A stretch of 32,511 bases of DNA from Rhizobium sp. 2MFCol3.1 (GTDB lineage: Bacteria; Pseudomonadota; Alphaproteobacteria; Rhizobiales; Rhizobiaceae), in the NCBI RefSeq assembly GCF_000377565.1, contig NZ_KB898384.1, positions 1-32,511 of the forward strand, given 5' to 3'. Each line of letters begins with the position of its first letter. Within the stretch, counting starts at the first letter, position 1. The notes beneath the pieces are model-generated. The model searched no databases and was not told where the DNA came from. It saw only the letters and a list, made by a program, of their open reading frames with translations. The translations under genes were made by a program, and so were the position numbers. This document shows positions 8,982 to 16,074 of the stretch, piece after piece.

Positions 8982-9256
8982 CAACAGATCATTCGACAGG
9001 AGGAAAAGCTCCAGCTGCTCCGCATGTCACAAACCGATCAGTTGACTGGGCTTGCAAACCGTCACGCTTTTTTGAGCAGGCAGATCGGATCCTCCGGGAG
9101 CGGCTCGCGGCACCGGACTGCCACGACCTTGCCGGGATGCTTGCAAGCGCCGATGGCGCGCTGTACCGGGCGAAGGCCCTTGGGAGGAATCGCGTTGAGA
9201 CCACAGGACCAAACGAATTGCTGCTGCACCCACAAGCCGATTGTCGGGCGACATGA
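8982..9256 (+). pseudogene. Diguanylate cyclase (GGDEF) fossil with internal deletion
   Basis: The sequence reads EEKLQLLRMSQTDQLTGLAN followed by RHAF, the classic N-terminal signature of a GGDEF domain. One T is then missing from a T-run at about 9070-9075; in the next frame it continues FEQADRILRERL and ends ADGALYRAKALGRNRVE, the C-terminal helix of the same domain. The middle of the domain, including the GGDEF active-site loop and most metal-binding residues, is absent. The gene is therefore 5'-truncated, frameshifted and internally deleted and cannot make c-di-GMP. It lies between IS terminal repeats and a transposase gene. Confidence 0.75.
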
Positions 9257-9287
9257 AAAACTAACCCCCGCATTGCCTCAAGCAAAA

Positions 9288-10925
9288 TGTTACCGATAGT
9301 GTCACCATTTCCGAACGGGGTGGCCGAGGTTGCCATGCCGGTTGGGAGGGTAGATGGCGAGGCGCGTCAGTATGGCAACACGGGCGGAATTCGTGCAGGC
9401 AATTGTTGAACGGTATCGATCGAGGAGAAGGACTGAAAAGAATCTTATCCTGGATGAGTTTGTCGCGGTAACGGGCTATCATCGCAAACACGCCATTCGA
9501 CTCATGCGCACTTGTGAAGTGAAGCCGGCTTGCGACAGAAGACACGGTCTTCGCTATGGTGCGGATGTTCAAGAGGCGCTCATTGTCTTATGGGAAGCGT
9601 CTGAGCGGCTGTGCTCAAAGCGGCTGCGGCCACTGATACCTATTTTATTGCCGGCGCTTGAGCGGCATGGCCGGTTGGAGGTCGACGACGTGCGCCGCGG
9701 CAAGTTGCTCGCGGTGAGTCCTGCAACGATGGATCGGCTTTTGACGGAGGTTCGTGTTGTTGCTCGCGGCGGACAGCGGCGTCGTGCGGGAATGAGTTCG
9801 GCAATCCGCCGGTCGGTGCCGGTGCGCACTTTTGGGGACTGGAACGATCCGCTGCCTGGCTATGTCGAGGTCGACTTCGTGGCGCATTCGGGAACCTCGT
9901 CGTCGGGAAGCTTTGTGCAGACGATGGTGCTAACCGATATTGCCACGGGCTGGACCGAATGCGTTCCAGTTCGAACGCGGGACAGTGGTAACGTGGTCGT
10001 GGCGATCAAGGAAGCGCGCTCGCGTTTTCCCTTTCCCCTGTTGGGTGTGGACTTCGACAATGACAGCGCCTTCATGAACGAGTTCGTTGTCTCCTGGTGC
10101 CGCAGAGAGGGTCTTGAGGTGACCCGGTCGCGTGCTTATCGAAAGAACGACCAAGCGCATGTGGAGCAGAAGAATGGCGCCATCGTGCGCCGTTTAGCGG
10201 GCTATGGCCGGTTCGTCGGCGCAGAGGCGACGACTGCTCTAGGGCAGCTTTATGCTGTGGTGCGCCTTCACGGCAATCTCTTCCAGCCTTCGTTCAAGCT
10301 GAGAGAGAAGACTCGGATCGGCGCCCGTGTGATCAAACGGTATCATCCGCCCGTTCCACCAGCAGCCCGGGTCCTTGCGCATGAAGGTGTGACCGAGGTT
10401 GACAAGAAGCGGCTACAGACATTGATGGAAACAGCCGATCCGGTCGTATTGTTTGCCGGGATCCGCGCCGCGCAGGAAGAACTCGGAAAGCGCGTTGATC
10501 AACGCGGTCTCCGTGCAAAAATCGAACCGCCGTTGATCATCAATCTCCAAGCCGTTTCCGCGGATCTGAAAACAGCCTGGAAGGACGGTGAGACAAGGCC
10601 AACGCATCGACGACCCTACCGACGGACTAAACCGTGGCCGAAAAGACCCAGTATGTATGAGCCTTCGAGGCGCAAATCAAGGAATGGCTGACCGAAGATC
10701 CCAGCCTCTCGGCAGCCGCCGTGCTGCAACGGCTGCGGAATATCGAACCAGCTCGCTTCGAAGAAAGGAACCTCAGAATGGTGCAGCGGCTGTTTAAGGC
10801 CTGGCGCATCGAAATGGCTGGCTTGATCATCCTGGATGGCGGTTGGATCACGACGTTACCCTTATCCCATGCGGTGGTGACAGTAGAGGATACGGGCGCA
10901 CTGGCACTTGGCGCGTTCGGTAACA
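9288..10925 (+). mobile_element. Insertion sequence with rve-type transposase
   Basis: TGTTACCGA at 9288-9296 and its reverse complement TCGGTAACA at 10917-10925 bracket a transposase gene, giving an element of about 1.64 kb. The repeats are short and the outer bases give no obvious target duplication. The transposase stop in the shifted frame lies 11 bases past the right repeat, so the exact right boundary is uncertain. Confidence 0.5.
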
Positions 10926-10936
10926 TCGGCCCATGA
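9354..10936 (+). pseudogene. rve-core transposase, frameshifted near the C-terminus
   Basis: The N-terminal part (RTEKNLILDEFVAVTGYHRK) is a helix-turn-helix region. The integrase-type DDE core follows: first D in GYVEVDFVAH, second in GVDFDNDSAFMNEF, and E in KNDQAHVEQKN. The first frame ends at 10691 in a non-homologous tail (EPSRRKSRNG). Inserting one T at about 10664 restores a family-like C-terminus (FEAQIKEWLTEDPSLSAAAV) that stays open to 10936. The overlap window, 10661-10691, has no convincing slippery heptamer, so a mutation is more likely than programmed frameshifting. The family is probably ISNCY-like (ISDol1-type) by appearance only. Confidence 0.7.
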
Positions 10937-11241
10937 GGCAATATGGGGGGTCACTTCCTCATGTCGCTTGACACCGATCCCTGGCATCGTCAGTTGCGGG
11001 TAGCGGCGACCGGGGCGTCCTGATTTGATGTAGCGCTTTTGGACAAGCGTGCCTTAATGGGATGCGAACCGACGACCCGCGGTTTTCCAACCAGACAGTC
11101 ACTGAAAATTTCGTGCCTTCACCTTCAGCGTGTCGATATGCAAATCACGCACAAACATATCCCGCGGCTGAACGACCGGCTTCGCCGCATAGCGTGGATC
11201 AGGACCAACGCCATGCGCAAACTCGTCCCCCCTGCCCGCCG
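10937..11241. other. Gap after the IS, no recognisable gene
   Basis: About 300 bases with no recognised gene. On the minus strand, 11062-11100 contains a T-arm-like element and a strong small hairpin (GGTTGGAAAACC), but no complete tRNA fold. An open frame runs through on the plus strand into the next gene without a ribosome-binding site. Confidence 0.45.
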
Positions 11242-11709
11242 ATGGAAGCTGACGAGATCTACGGACTGCTTGATGGCCAGGCCTTCCACATGTGTGGTGA
11301 CGAATTCAGCGTGGCGATCGGTGCGCAAGGCTGGGAAATCACGCTCTATCAGCCGCCTTCCGCGCAGCCCGAGCTGCGATACCCTAAGCGCCGGGGCAAA
11401 CCCCCGGCGGCGCTCGATCCCGCGTTCGTGGAACGCGCAAGCCAACTGTTGAAGGTTCGGGCACGTCGCATGCATGCGGAAGTGGCAGCCGATTGGCCGC
11501 GTCTATCCACCAAGCCGGATCAACTGGGCCGGCTGGAGCATCCGCTTGGTGGTAACCGCCTGGCGGCCAAGTGGTATTGCCTGCATTGCGACGGCGAGCA
11601 TACCGGCCAGGCGATGGCGGACAACCTTTGGCATTGCACCGCGTGCGGCGCGTCGCCGATCGACATCTTTCCCGAGCCGTTTTGGGAAGAATCTAGCCAG
11701 CCTGCGTGA
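11242..11709 (+). CDS. Hypothetical protein with C-terminal zinc ribbon
   Basis: A 155-residue protein that I do not recognise. Near its C-terminus CLHCDGEH and HCTACGA give a four-cysteine CxxC-x(n)-CxxC arrangement typical of a zinc ribbon. The middle is proline- and arginine-rich, and the N-terminus begins MEADEIYGLLDGQAF. The reading frame is open for a further 180 bases upstream, so the start at 11242 is a choice based on where protein-like composition begins; no good ribosome-binding site precedes it. It sits alone between an IS and a minus-strand operon. Codon composition looks coding, but the function is unknown. Confidence 0.5.
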   Translation: MEADEIYGLLDGQAFHMCGDEFSVAIGAQGWEITLYQPPSAQPELRYPKRRGKPPAALDPAFVERASQLLKVRARRMHAEVAADWPRLSTKPDQLGRLEHPLGGNRLAAKWYCLHCDGEHTGQAMADNLWHCTACGASPIDIFPEPFWEESSQPA

Positions 11710-11832
11710 GACGCTGGCTCGATTCAGAGAGATTCATAATCTTTGCGATCATACTTCAATGCCCGCTTCCGCAAGGATGACGGGCCTTGACCTGAGTAGG
11801 GTGTCTCAGATTGGCGGCGGGCTTGGGAGACG

Positions 11833-11864
11833 CCACCAATGCCATTGTTGATTTCCATTGGTGG
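11833..11864. repeat. Inverted repeat (hairpin) past the membrane-protein gene
   Basis: CCACCAATG at 11833-11841 pairs perfectly with CATTGGTGG at 11856-11864 across a 14-base loop. It lies about 40 bases beyond the stop of the minus-strand membrane protein and could act as a transcription end or RNA stabiliser. There is no T-run, so a classic rho-independent terminator is not supported. Confidence 0.4.
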
Positions 11865-11902
11865 CAATTCTATGGCGCGCAACATAGACGTGGTCGCACA
11901 TG

Positions 11903-12505
11903 TCAGAGATCGCGATACTTGCACTCCTGCCTCACGTCTTCGATGATTTCACTGCACAAGGTCTCATATTCCTTGATAAGGTTGGTATCTGCCTTTGGAT
12001 CCGCTCGAAGGCTTTCCACATACTGTGTGGCAAGCGCGTATGCCTCCGCCAGTTCATCCCATTCAGCGACATCCTGAAGCTGGCCTCGGTATTGGGGAAG
12101 CACCATTTGAAGGCGCAGAAGTCCAATTTTGGCCAGCCGGGCGGATGGAAGAAGCCCCGATTGAAACACCGTGTCAAAACGCTGCGGCCGTCGTTCCAAA
12201 AGCACGGCCTCATGGTCGCTGGAAGCGTTATGTGCTTTCTTCGGAAAATTCGCATAATAGTGGAAAAGCGCTTCTTGCTGGTGGTGCGGCATGACCGCGA
12301 ACAGGTTGCGGAGTACTTGGTCCGTATCGTCATCGGAAAACAGTCTATCAGAGCGGGGTGGGTGCGATTTATACAACCAGAACACAAAGCTTGCCGCCGC
12401 GATTGCAATGATTATGATCATGCAACCAATGTAGATCAAGGCTGTCCAATCAACCCATGTCGTGGCGAGGCTCCACCGTTCGCGTTTGGCAGATGATAAC
12501 TGCAA
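11903..12505 (-). CDS. Single-pass membrane protein of unknown function
   Basis: A 200-residue protein with one strong N-terminal membrane segment (ALIYIGCMIIIIAIAAASFV, about residues 22-41) followed by a soluble, Leu- and Glu-rich domain that is probably helical. The start is a TTG at 12505, six bases after the stop of the XRE gene; no ATG is available before the membrane segment. The tight spacing says the two are co-transcribed, so the XRE regulator may control this protein. I do not recognise the family. Confidence 0.6.
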   Translation of the reverse strand: MQLSSAKRERWSLATTWVDWTALIYIGCMIIIIAIAAASFVFWLYKSHPPRSDRLFSDDDTDQVLRNLFAVMPHHQQEALFHYYANFPKKAHNASSDHEAVLLERRPQRFDTVFQSGLLPSARLAKIGLLRLQMVLPQYRGQLQDVAEWDELAEAYALATQYVESLRADPKADTNLIKEYETLCSEIIEDVRQECKYRDL

Positions 12506-12511
12506 ACGGCA

Positions 12512-12904
12512 TCAAGGCAAATGCGTCAAAAGTTCGCTGATGGCGCGGCGGACGCGGGGGGTGGCATTGACCAGAGCTTTGATGAGTTGAAGCCCCTCCT
12601 TGCCGTTGACGAACGCGTCAACCTCCGGCGGCTTCGGCTCAACGATGCAGCCGTTGCCCACGCCGATGTAATCCTCGGCAAGGCCTTCGAAGAAGTGAGA
12701 GGCTGATAGGTTCAGGGCCTGCATGATCTCGAACATTGCTGACGCGCTAACGCGGTTGGTACCCTTTTCGTATTTCTGCACCTGTTGGAATGTTACACCA
12801 ATAGCGGAACCCAGCTGTGTTTGGGAGATTCCGCTGCGTTTGCGCGCCAATGTTATACGGGCGCCCACATGGACATCGACAGGGTGGGGGTGACTACCGT
12901 CCAA
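12512..12904 (-). CDS. XRE-family helix-turn-helix regulator
   Basis: A 130-residue DNA-binding protein. The HTH is at about residues 11-65: HVGARITLARKRSGISQTQL then GVTFQQVQKYEKGTNRVSAS, the form common in rhizobial XRE regulators (FQQVQKYEKGTNR). The C-terminal half (GLQLIKALVNATPRVRRAIS) is a short helical tail. The start is TTG at 12904, because a perfect AGGAGG (minus strand of 12911-12916) lies six bases upstream. It is transcribed divergently from the ArsR-type gene, with a palindrome between them, and is followed at six bases by a membrane-protein gene. Confidence 0.85.
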   Translation of the reverse strand: MDGSHPHPVDVHVGARITLARKRSGISQTQLGSAIGVTFQQVQKYEKGTNRVSASAMFEIMQALNLSASHFFEGLAEDYIGVGNGCIVEPKPPEVDAFVNGKEGLQLIKALVNATPRVRRAISELLTHLP

Positions 12905-12927
12905 GATATGCCTCCTATAAGGTCAAA

Positions 12928-12947
12928 CATATAGCGTCGAATATATG
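12928..12947. promoter_or_regulatory. Palindrome between divergent regulators (candidate operator)
   Basis: CATATA at 12928-12933 and TATATG at 12942-12947 form a 6-bp inverted repeat with an 8-base spacer in the AT-rich interval between the XRE gene (minus) and the ArsR-type gene (plus). The size and location suit an operator for one or both regulators and overlap where a promoter -10 would be expected. Binding is inferred. Confidence 0.45.
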
Positions 12948-13016
12948 ACAAAATTTCGTTTTAGGCACCGTATCGATTGCGAAATGACCGATTTTAGAAC
13001 CATTAGGCAGTTGAAG

Positions 13017-13334
13017 ATGTCCGAACCCATACTGCACGAAACCACAGCCTTGATCCTCTCCGCAATGGGCAATGCGCGCCGACTGCAGATTCTGGAAGCG
13101 CTCAGTCACAGCGAAATGGCTGTCGGTGTCCTCGCCAGCACCATCGGTCTTTCTCCGTCTGCGACCTCACAACATCTGGGCAGGTTGCGGCAGGCTGGGC
13201 TCGTCATTCCTCGCAAGCAGCTGCACGAGGTTTTCTACTCGCTAAGCTCGCCCCAGATCATGGACCTTGTGACCCGGGCGCAGCACCTGCCGATAAGGCA
13301 GCGTGCGACGCCTTATGGGCGCAAATGGGCGTGA
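13017..13334 (+). CDS. ArsR-family winged-helix regulator
   Basis: A 105-residue ArsR/SmtB-type repressor from the ATG at 13017 (MSEPILHETTALILSAMGNA). The recognition helix region reads IGLSPSATSQHLGRLRQAGL and the wing RKQLHEVFYSLSS. There is no Cys in the helix where metal-sensing ArsR proteins carry CxC, so it is more like the non-metal NolR/redox-type branch. In-frame alternative starts exist at 12984 and 12945; 13017 gives the usual family length, but no strong Shine-Dalgarno sequence separates them. Divergent from the XRE gene. Confidence 0.8.
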   Translation: MSEPILHETTALILSAMGNARRLQILEALSHSEMAVGVLASTIGLSPSATSQHLGRLRQAGLVIPRKQLHEVFYSLSSPQIMDLVTRAQHLPIRQRATPYGRKWA

Positions 13335-13678
13335 CATCGACGTGACGCAACCATTACGTGCTAAAAACGCGTTATGTCGGTTGACGCGACCACCGACTCT
13401 GGCACATGGAGGCCTGATCAGAGAGGGATCAGGCTATGGAACGGCGCAGGCTAAGTGAGTTTTACCGAATTCATCAGGATGGGATCTTTGCGCCTAACAC
13501 AAGAACCCCTTGCGGGGGCAGCCGGATTCCATCCGAGCCAGTTCAAGAGGAAGAAGCCATGGTTCACGAATATCGTGGCGGCCAAACTGTTGTAGGGTCG
13601 AATTTAGAGGACTGTTTGCGCCCACAGGCAGCATTGCTGCACCCTGTATTTCGACCCCGCCCGGCATGTGCAAAGCGG
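13335..13678. other. Intergenic stretch with small hairpins
   Basis: No convincing gene. GCCTGATC at 13412-13419 pairs with GATCAGGC at 13427-13434 (8-bp stem, 7-base loop), and CCCCTTGCGGGG forms a second small hairpin near 13505-13520. A GA-rich ribosome-binding-like stretch precedes an ATG at 13559 (54 codons, MVHEYRGGQTVVGSN), but the peptide has no recognisable feature. A structured leader or small RNA is possible; nothing more can be said. Confidence 0.35.
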
Positions 13679-14029
13679 TTACGATGTACAGACATCGCCT
13701 GCTACTGGCATGGCGGTTGCTGAACCCGCGCTAAATTGCTTATCGAAATGATTCAGGAACGTTTCGATGAGGTGGCCATGGTAATATGCGTATACGATTG
13801 TCGCCATATTAGCCTCCCTGTTTTTGATAATATTGAACGTCAGACGATCGGCTTCGACTACTGGGCGAAACCAAGCTTTATTGGCCCAATCTGCGGCTTT
13901 GTGCGTGAAGTCACCGTCGCTATCAATTGACCAAGTTGTGATCTTGCCCTTAGCTTCCGATTGATTGATACGACTTTTGAAGTCATTGAGAAACGCTTGC
14001 GGCTTCGATGTTAAGAATACAACTGCCAA
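13679..14029 (-). CDS. Small hypothetical protein (116 aa)
   Basis: A small soluble protein of unknown function. The core ITTWSIDSDGDFTHKAADWA then AWFRPVVEADRLTFNIIKN has strongly protein-like composition, and I have a vague memory of similar orphans in accessory regions. I chose TTG at 14029 because GAGGAG (minus strand of 14038-14043) lies eight bases upstream and the protein then begins with a hydrophobic strand (MAVVFLTSKPQAFL). An in-frame ATG at 14056 has no ribosome-binding site. No membrane segment or signal peptide. Confidence 0.55.
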   Translation of the reverse strand: MAVVFLTSKPQAFLNDFKSRINQSEAKGKITTWSIDSDGDFTHKAADWANKAWFRPVVEADRLTFNIIKNREANMATIVYAYYHGHLIETFLNHFDKQFSAGSATAMPVAGDVCTS

Positions 14030-14348
14030 TCTGTTTTCTCCTCTACTGAGAAACATATTTGGCGCGCGGAAAATACAATTTCAAGTAATGCATTTGGTTA
14101 AAATAACATGCCTGCATTGTGACGTGAAATTCTGGCACTTTCGCCTTCGGCAGCTCACGGCAATATCATGCGCGAAACGGAATATTGACCTCGTTTCCCC
14201 CTCCAAACCTTCCCCTGACCCAGCAGCGCGACCACCTCCAGCAGGATCTCGCCGCCTTATCTTTCGGCGAACTCCAAACAGGTTGGACACGCAATATCCG
14301 GGAGATATGTGTTGTCGGTATTTTCGGAGCTTTACACTTGCTATTTTC

Positions 14349-15143
14349 TTAGTTCGGGAGGTGTCCGACCAACGCCTGGTCGAAGATCGGCGCACCAGTC
14401 TGCGGGTCTGTGACGATCAGCGAGGTAGCAGGGTAATTCAGGTTGGAATGGGTCGTGATCCAAGCCGACGCATCCACCGACATCCACGCTGTCAGATTAA
14501 GGATGTCCTGGTGCAGGGCAGGGATGGGCTGGGCGAGGATTGGCTCGTAGTGGGCAATCCGGTTTCGCAACCTCCGGAGATTGCGGAGCTTCTCAGCGAT
14601 CGTGGCGCGTTGGAGGCCGGTGGTCTGGAAAATCGGTCGCAGGTTTGCCCATAGATGGTTCGAAGTGCGTCCAAACAAAGAGCTCCAGAAGCCGAAGTTC
14701 AGCTCGGCGACCATCTGGCTATGGGTGGCAGCCTTCCTTTCACGCTGTAGAGTGGCCTGGGCCTGAGACACGCACGTTTGCTGGTAGGGGTCTGCCAGCA
14801 CGGTGTTGTCGTGGAGCCAGCCATTGCCATGGGCTAGGGTCAGGGCACCGTCTGCCTTGTTCCTGAGGGCCACCTCCAGCATGTGCATGGAAGCGTAGAG
14901 GTCTGAGGAGAGCTGTACGTTGTAGCTATACAGGCGTTCTGCCAGGGCGACATCCCCCTGTGACCATGTCAGGTAGGTTGAGAAGCGGTCAGGGGAGAGG
15001 ATGTCTACGAGGGGCATGTCAGGGAGGATGCTTGTAATTGGTTGGGGTCTGTGCCATATAAACCATGTATCCCCCGGCTGGTCACTGCTCTGCATACCGC
15101 CGGGGCAAGTTTTTCTGGGGTAGGGTCTTGTTGATGACCCCAT
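14349..15143 (-). CDS. Abi-like protein (abortive-infection family, HEPN-type)
   Basis: Resembles the Abi_2/AbiD-F family, associated with phage abortive infection. Diagnostic segments are the N-terminal LSPDRFSTYLTWSQGD, then MHMLEVALRNKADGAL, FWSSLFGRTSN, and near the C-terminus LRNLRRLRNRIAHYEPI. The RNRIAH string fits the Rx4-6H motif of HEPN ribonucleases, the presumed catalytic site. At 264 residues the frame is close to family size. ATG at 15143 is preceded by GAGGTGAGG on the minus strand; a later in-frame ATG at 15017, where homology begins, lacks a ribosome-binding site. A palindromic block lies just upstream. It may act as an RNA-cleaving toxin triggered by infection, but this is inferred from family. 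Confidence 0.8.
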   Translation of the reverse strand: MGSSTRPYPRKTCPGGMQSSDQPGDTWFIWHRPQPITSILPDMPLVDILSPDRFSTYLTWSQGDVALAERLYSYNVQLSSDLYASMHMLEVALRNKADGALTLAHGNGWLHDNTVLADPYQQTCVSQAQATLQRERKAATHSQMVAELNFGFWSSLFGRTSNHLWANLRPIFQTTGLQRATIAEKLRNLRRLRNRIAHYEPILAQPIPALHQDILNLTAWMSVDASAWITTHSNLNYPATSLIVTDPQTGAPIFDQALVGHLPN

Positions 15144-15160
15144 AGTCTACCTCACCTCTG

Positions 15161-15210
15161 AGCCTAGGACTAGGCTAGGATACGCCAGTCTCCTACCCCG
15201 CTATCCTAGC
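15161..15210. promoter_or_regulatory. Nested palindromes upstream of the Abi-like gene
   Basis: AGCCTAG at 15161-15167 pairs with CTAGGCT at 15170-15176, a 16-base palindrome starting 18 bases upstream of the Abi-like start. Overlapping it, GCTAGGATA at 15174-15182 pairs with TATCCTAGC at 15202-15210. The CTAGG core thus occurs several times within 50 bases. This could be an operator for a repressor (perhaps the Abi-like protein or a host factor) or alternative RNA hairpins in the leader. Seen directly; function inferred. Confidence 0.45.
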
Positions 15211-15245
15211 TTTCTCCAGGTTAAGGTACGCTTACCCAAGCAGCC

Positions 15246-15533
15246 CTACTTACCCCAGTGGATCTCGAGTACCTTGAACGGCGTCTCACCTGGTAAGCCC
15301 TGCGGAAGCCAGGCAAGCTGCAGCCATTCCTTTTCCAGCTCCGCCCGTAGCTCTTTGGCGTGAGTGGTATTTGAAAGATCGACCGGTACCGAGGGCCGCA
15401 TCTGGCAGCTCATGAAACCCTTTGCCGCCGCCACTCGGCACGCCTCGAGTACCGTCTCGCGGCTGAACTCGCGCTTGGCCAACTCCTCGAGCGCTTTAGT
15501 GGCGGTTTTCAGAAGCCGTTGCCCGATCGTCAT
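15246..15533 (-). CDS. Small hypothetical protein downstream of the recombinase
   Basis: A 95-residue protein (MTIGQRLLKTATKALEELAK then RETVLEACRVAAAKGFMS), probably helical and soluble, with no recognised domain. Its ATG overlaps the recombinase stop (ATGA), so it was translationally coupled to that gene, as is common for accessory ORFs next to island integrases. Whether it is still expressed is doubtful because the upstream gene is truncated. Confidence 0.55.
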   Translation of the reverse strand: MTIGQRLLKTATKALEELAKREFSRETVLEACRVAAAKGFMSCQMRPSVPVDLSNTTHAKELRAELEKEWLQLAWLPQGLPGETPFKVLEIHWGK

Positions 15534-15859
15534 GCGACGATCTTCCGGAAGTGGCCGTTGGCCCAGCGCCGGCCAAGATAGGTGTCGGTGACATCGATGC
15601 GGCTGTGCCCCAGCTCGTTGCTGACTTGCATCCGCGCCATTTCGTCGAAATGGCGGTCTGTGACGTTCATCTGCTCAGCTGACGGCCCGCCGGCGGCCGG
15701 ACAGGCCCAGCGGGTCAGGACCTTGTAGCGCCATTGCGCGTAGGCGCGGCGCAGGCCGTGGGCCTGGCCCAGACCCGCAGCGCGTGTTTGGGCTTTATAG
15801 GTCTGTAAATGTTGGCGATGAGTATGGCCGGTCGGGATGAGCGAGCCATCGCCGTGCAT
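15530..15859 (-). pseudogene. Tyrosine recombinase (integrase), C-terminal fragment
   Basis: The catalytic C-terminus of a site-specific recombinase: HGLRRAYAQWRYKVLTRWAC holds the H-x-x-R box (H replaced in part: HGLRRAY), and VSNELGHSRIDVTDTYLGRR holds the LGH box and the nucleophilic Tyr. The N-terminal core-binding domain and first catalytic Arg are missing. The frame stops being homologous near 15859, where repeats typical of an IS end begin. It is therefore a 5'-truncated relic of an island integrase and probably marks one edge of a former integrative element that carried the Abi-like gene. Confidence 0.7.
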
Positions 15860-15864
15860 AGCGG

Positions 15865-15923
15865 CAATCTAGGTGAGATTCAGCGTCAATCAGGATGAGA
15901 CGCGGGCGACAATCTGGATGAGA
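15865..15923. repeat. Three direct repeats, 22-23 bp apart (IS end)
   Basis: CAATCTAGGTGAGA (15865-15878), CAATCAGGATGAGA (15887-15900) and CAATCTGGATGAGA (15910-15923) share the pattern CAATCWRGRTGAGA at a 22-23 bp period. Repeated transposase-binding sites of this kind occur at the ends of IS21-family elements. The block sits where the recombinase gene is cut off, so it is likely the end of an element that inserted there and was later lost. No transposase for it is visible. Confidence 0.55.
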
Positions 15924-16074
15924 TTCTTAGGTCGCGGTCGGGGTCAGATTATCATGCTGATTGTCGCTGACAAGTTCTTCGTCATTTTCTGATTGCCGCT
16001 CCGCGACAGACAGCGTTGAGGTCCTGATTGCCGCGCTATAACGTTGCGCTGGTTTCCGCACAGATGATTATAGA

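Noticed and set aside
11062..11100. tRNA-like string on the minus strand (T-arm-like GGTTCGCATCC next to a GGTTGGAAAACC hairpin)
   Set aside because: Anticodon stem, D-arm and acceptor stem cannot be formed; at most a degenerate tRNA fragment.
14203..14351. Short frame reading LTQQRDHLQQDLAALSFGEL
   Set aside because: Looks protein-like and could be a relic, but has no start, no recognised family and ends quickly; not enough to call.
13965..14654. 229-aa open frame on the plus strand
   Set aside because: Largely antisense to the Abi-like gene and the 116-aa orphan; composition is not protein-like.
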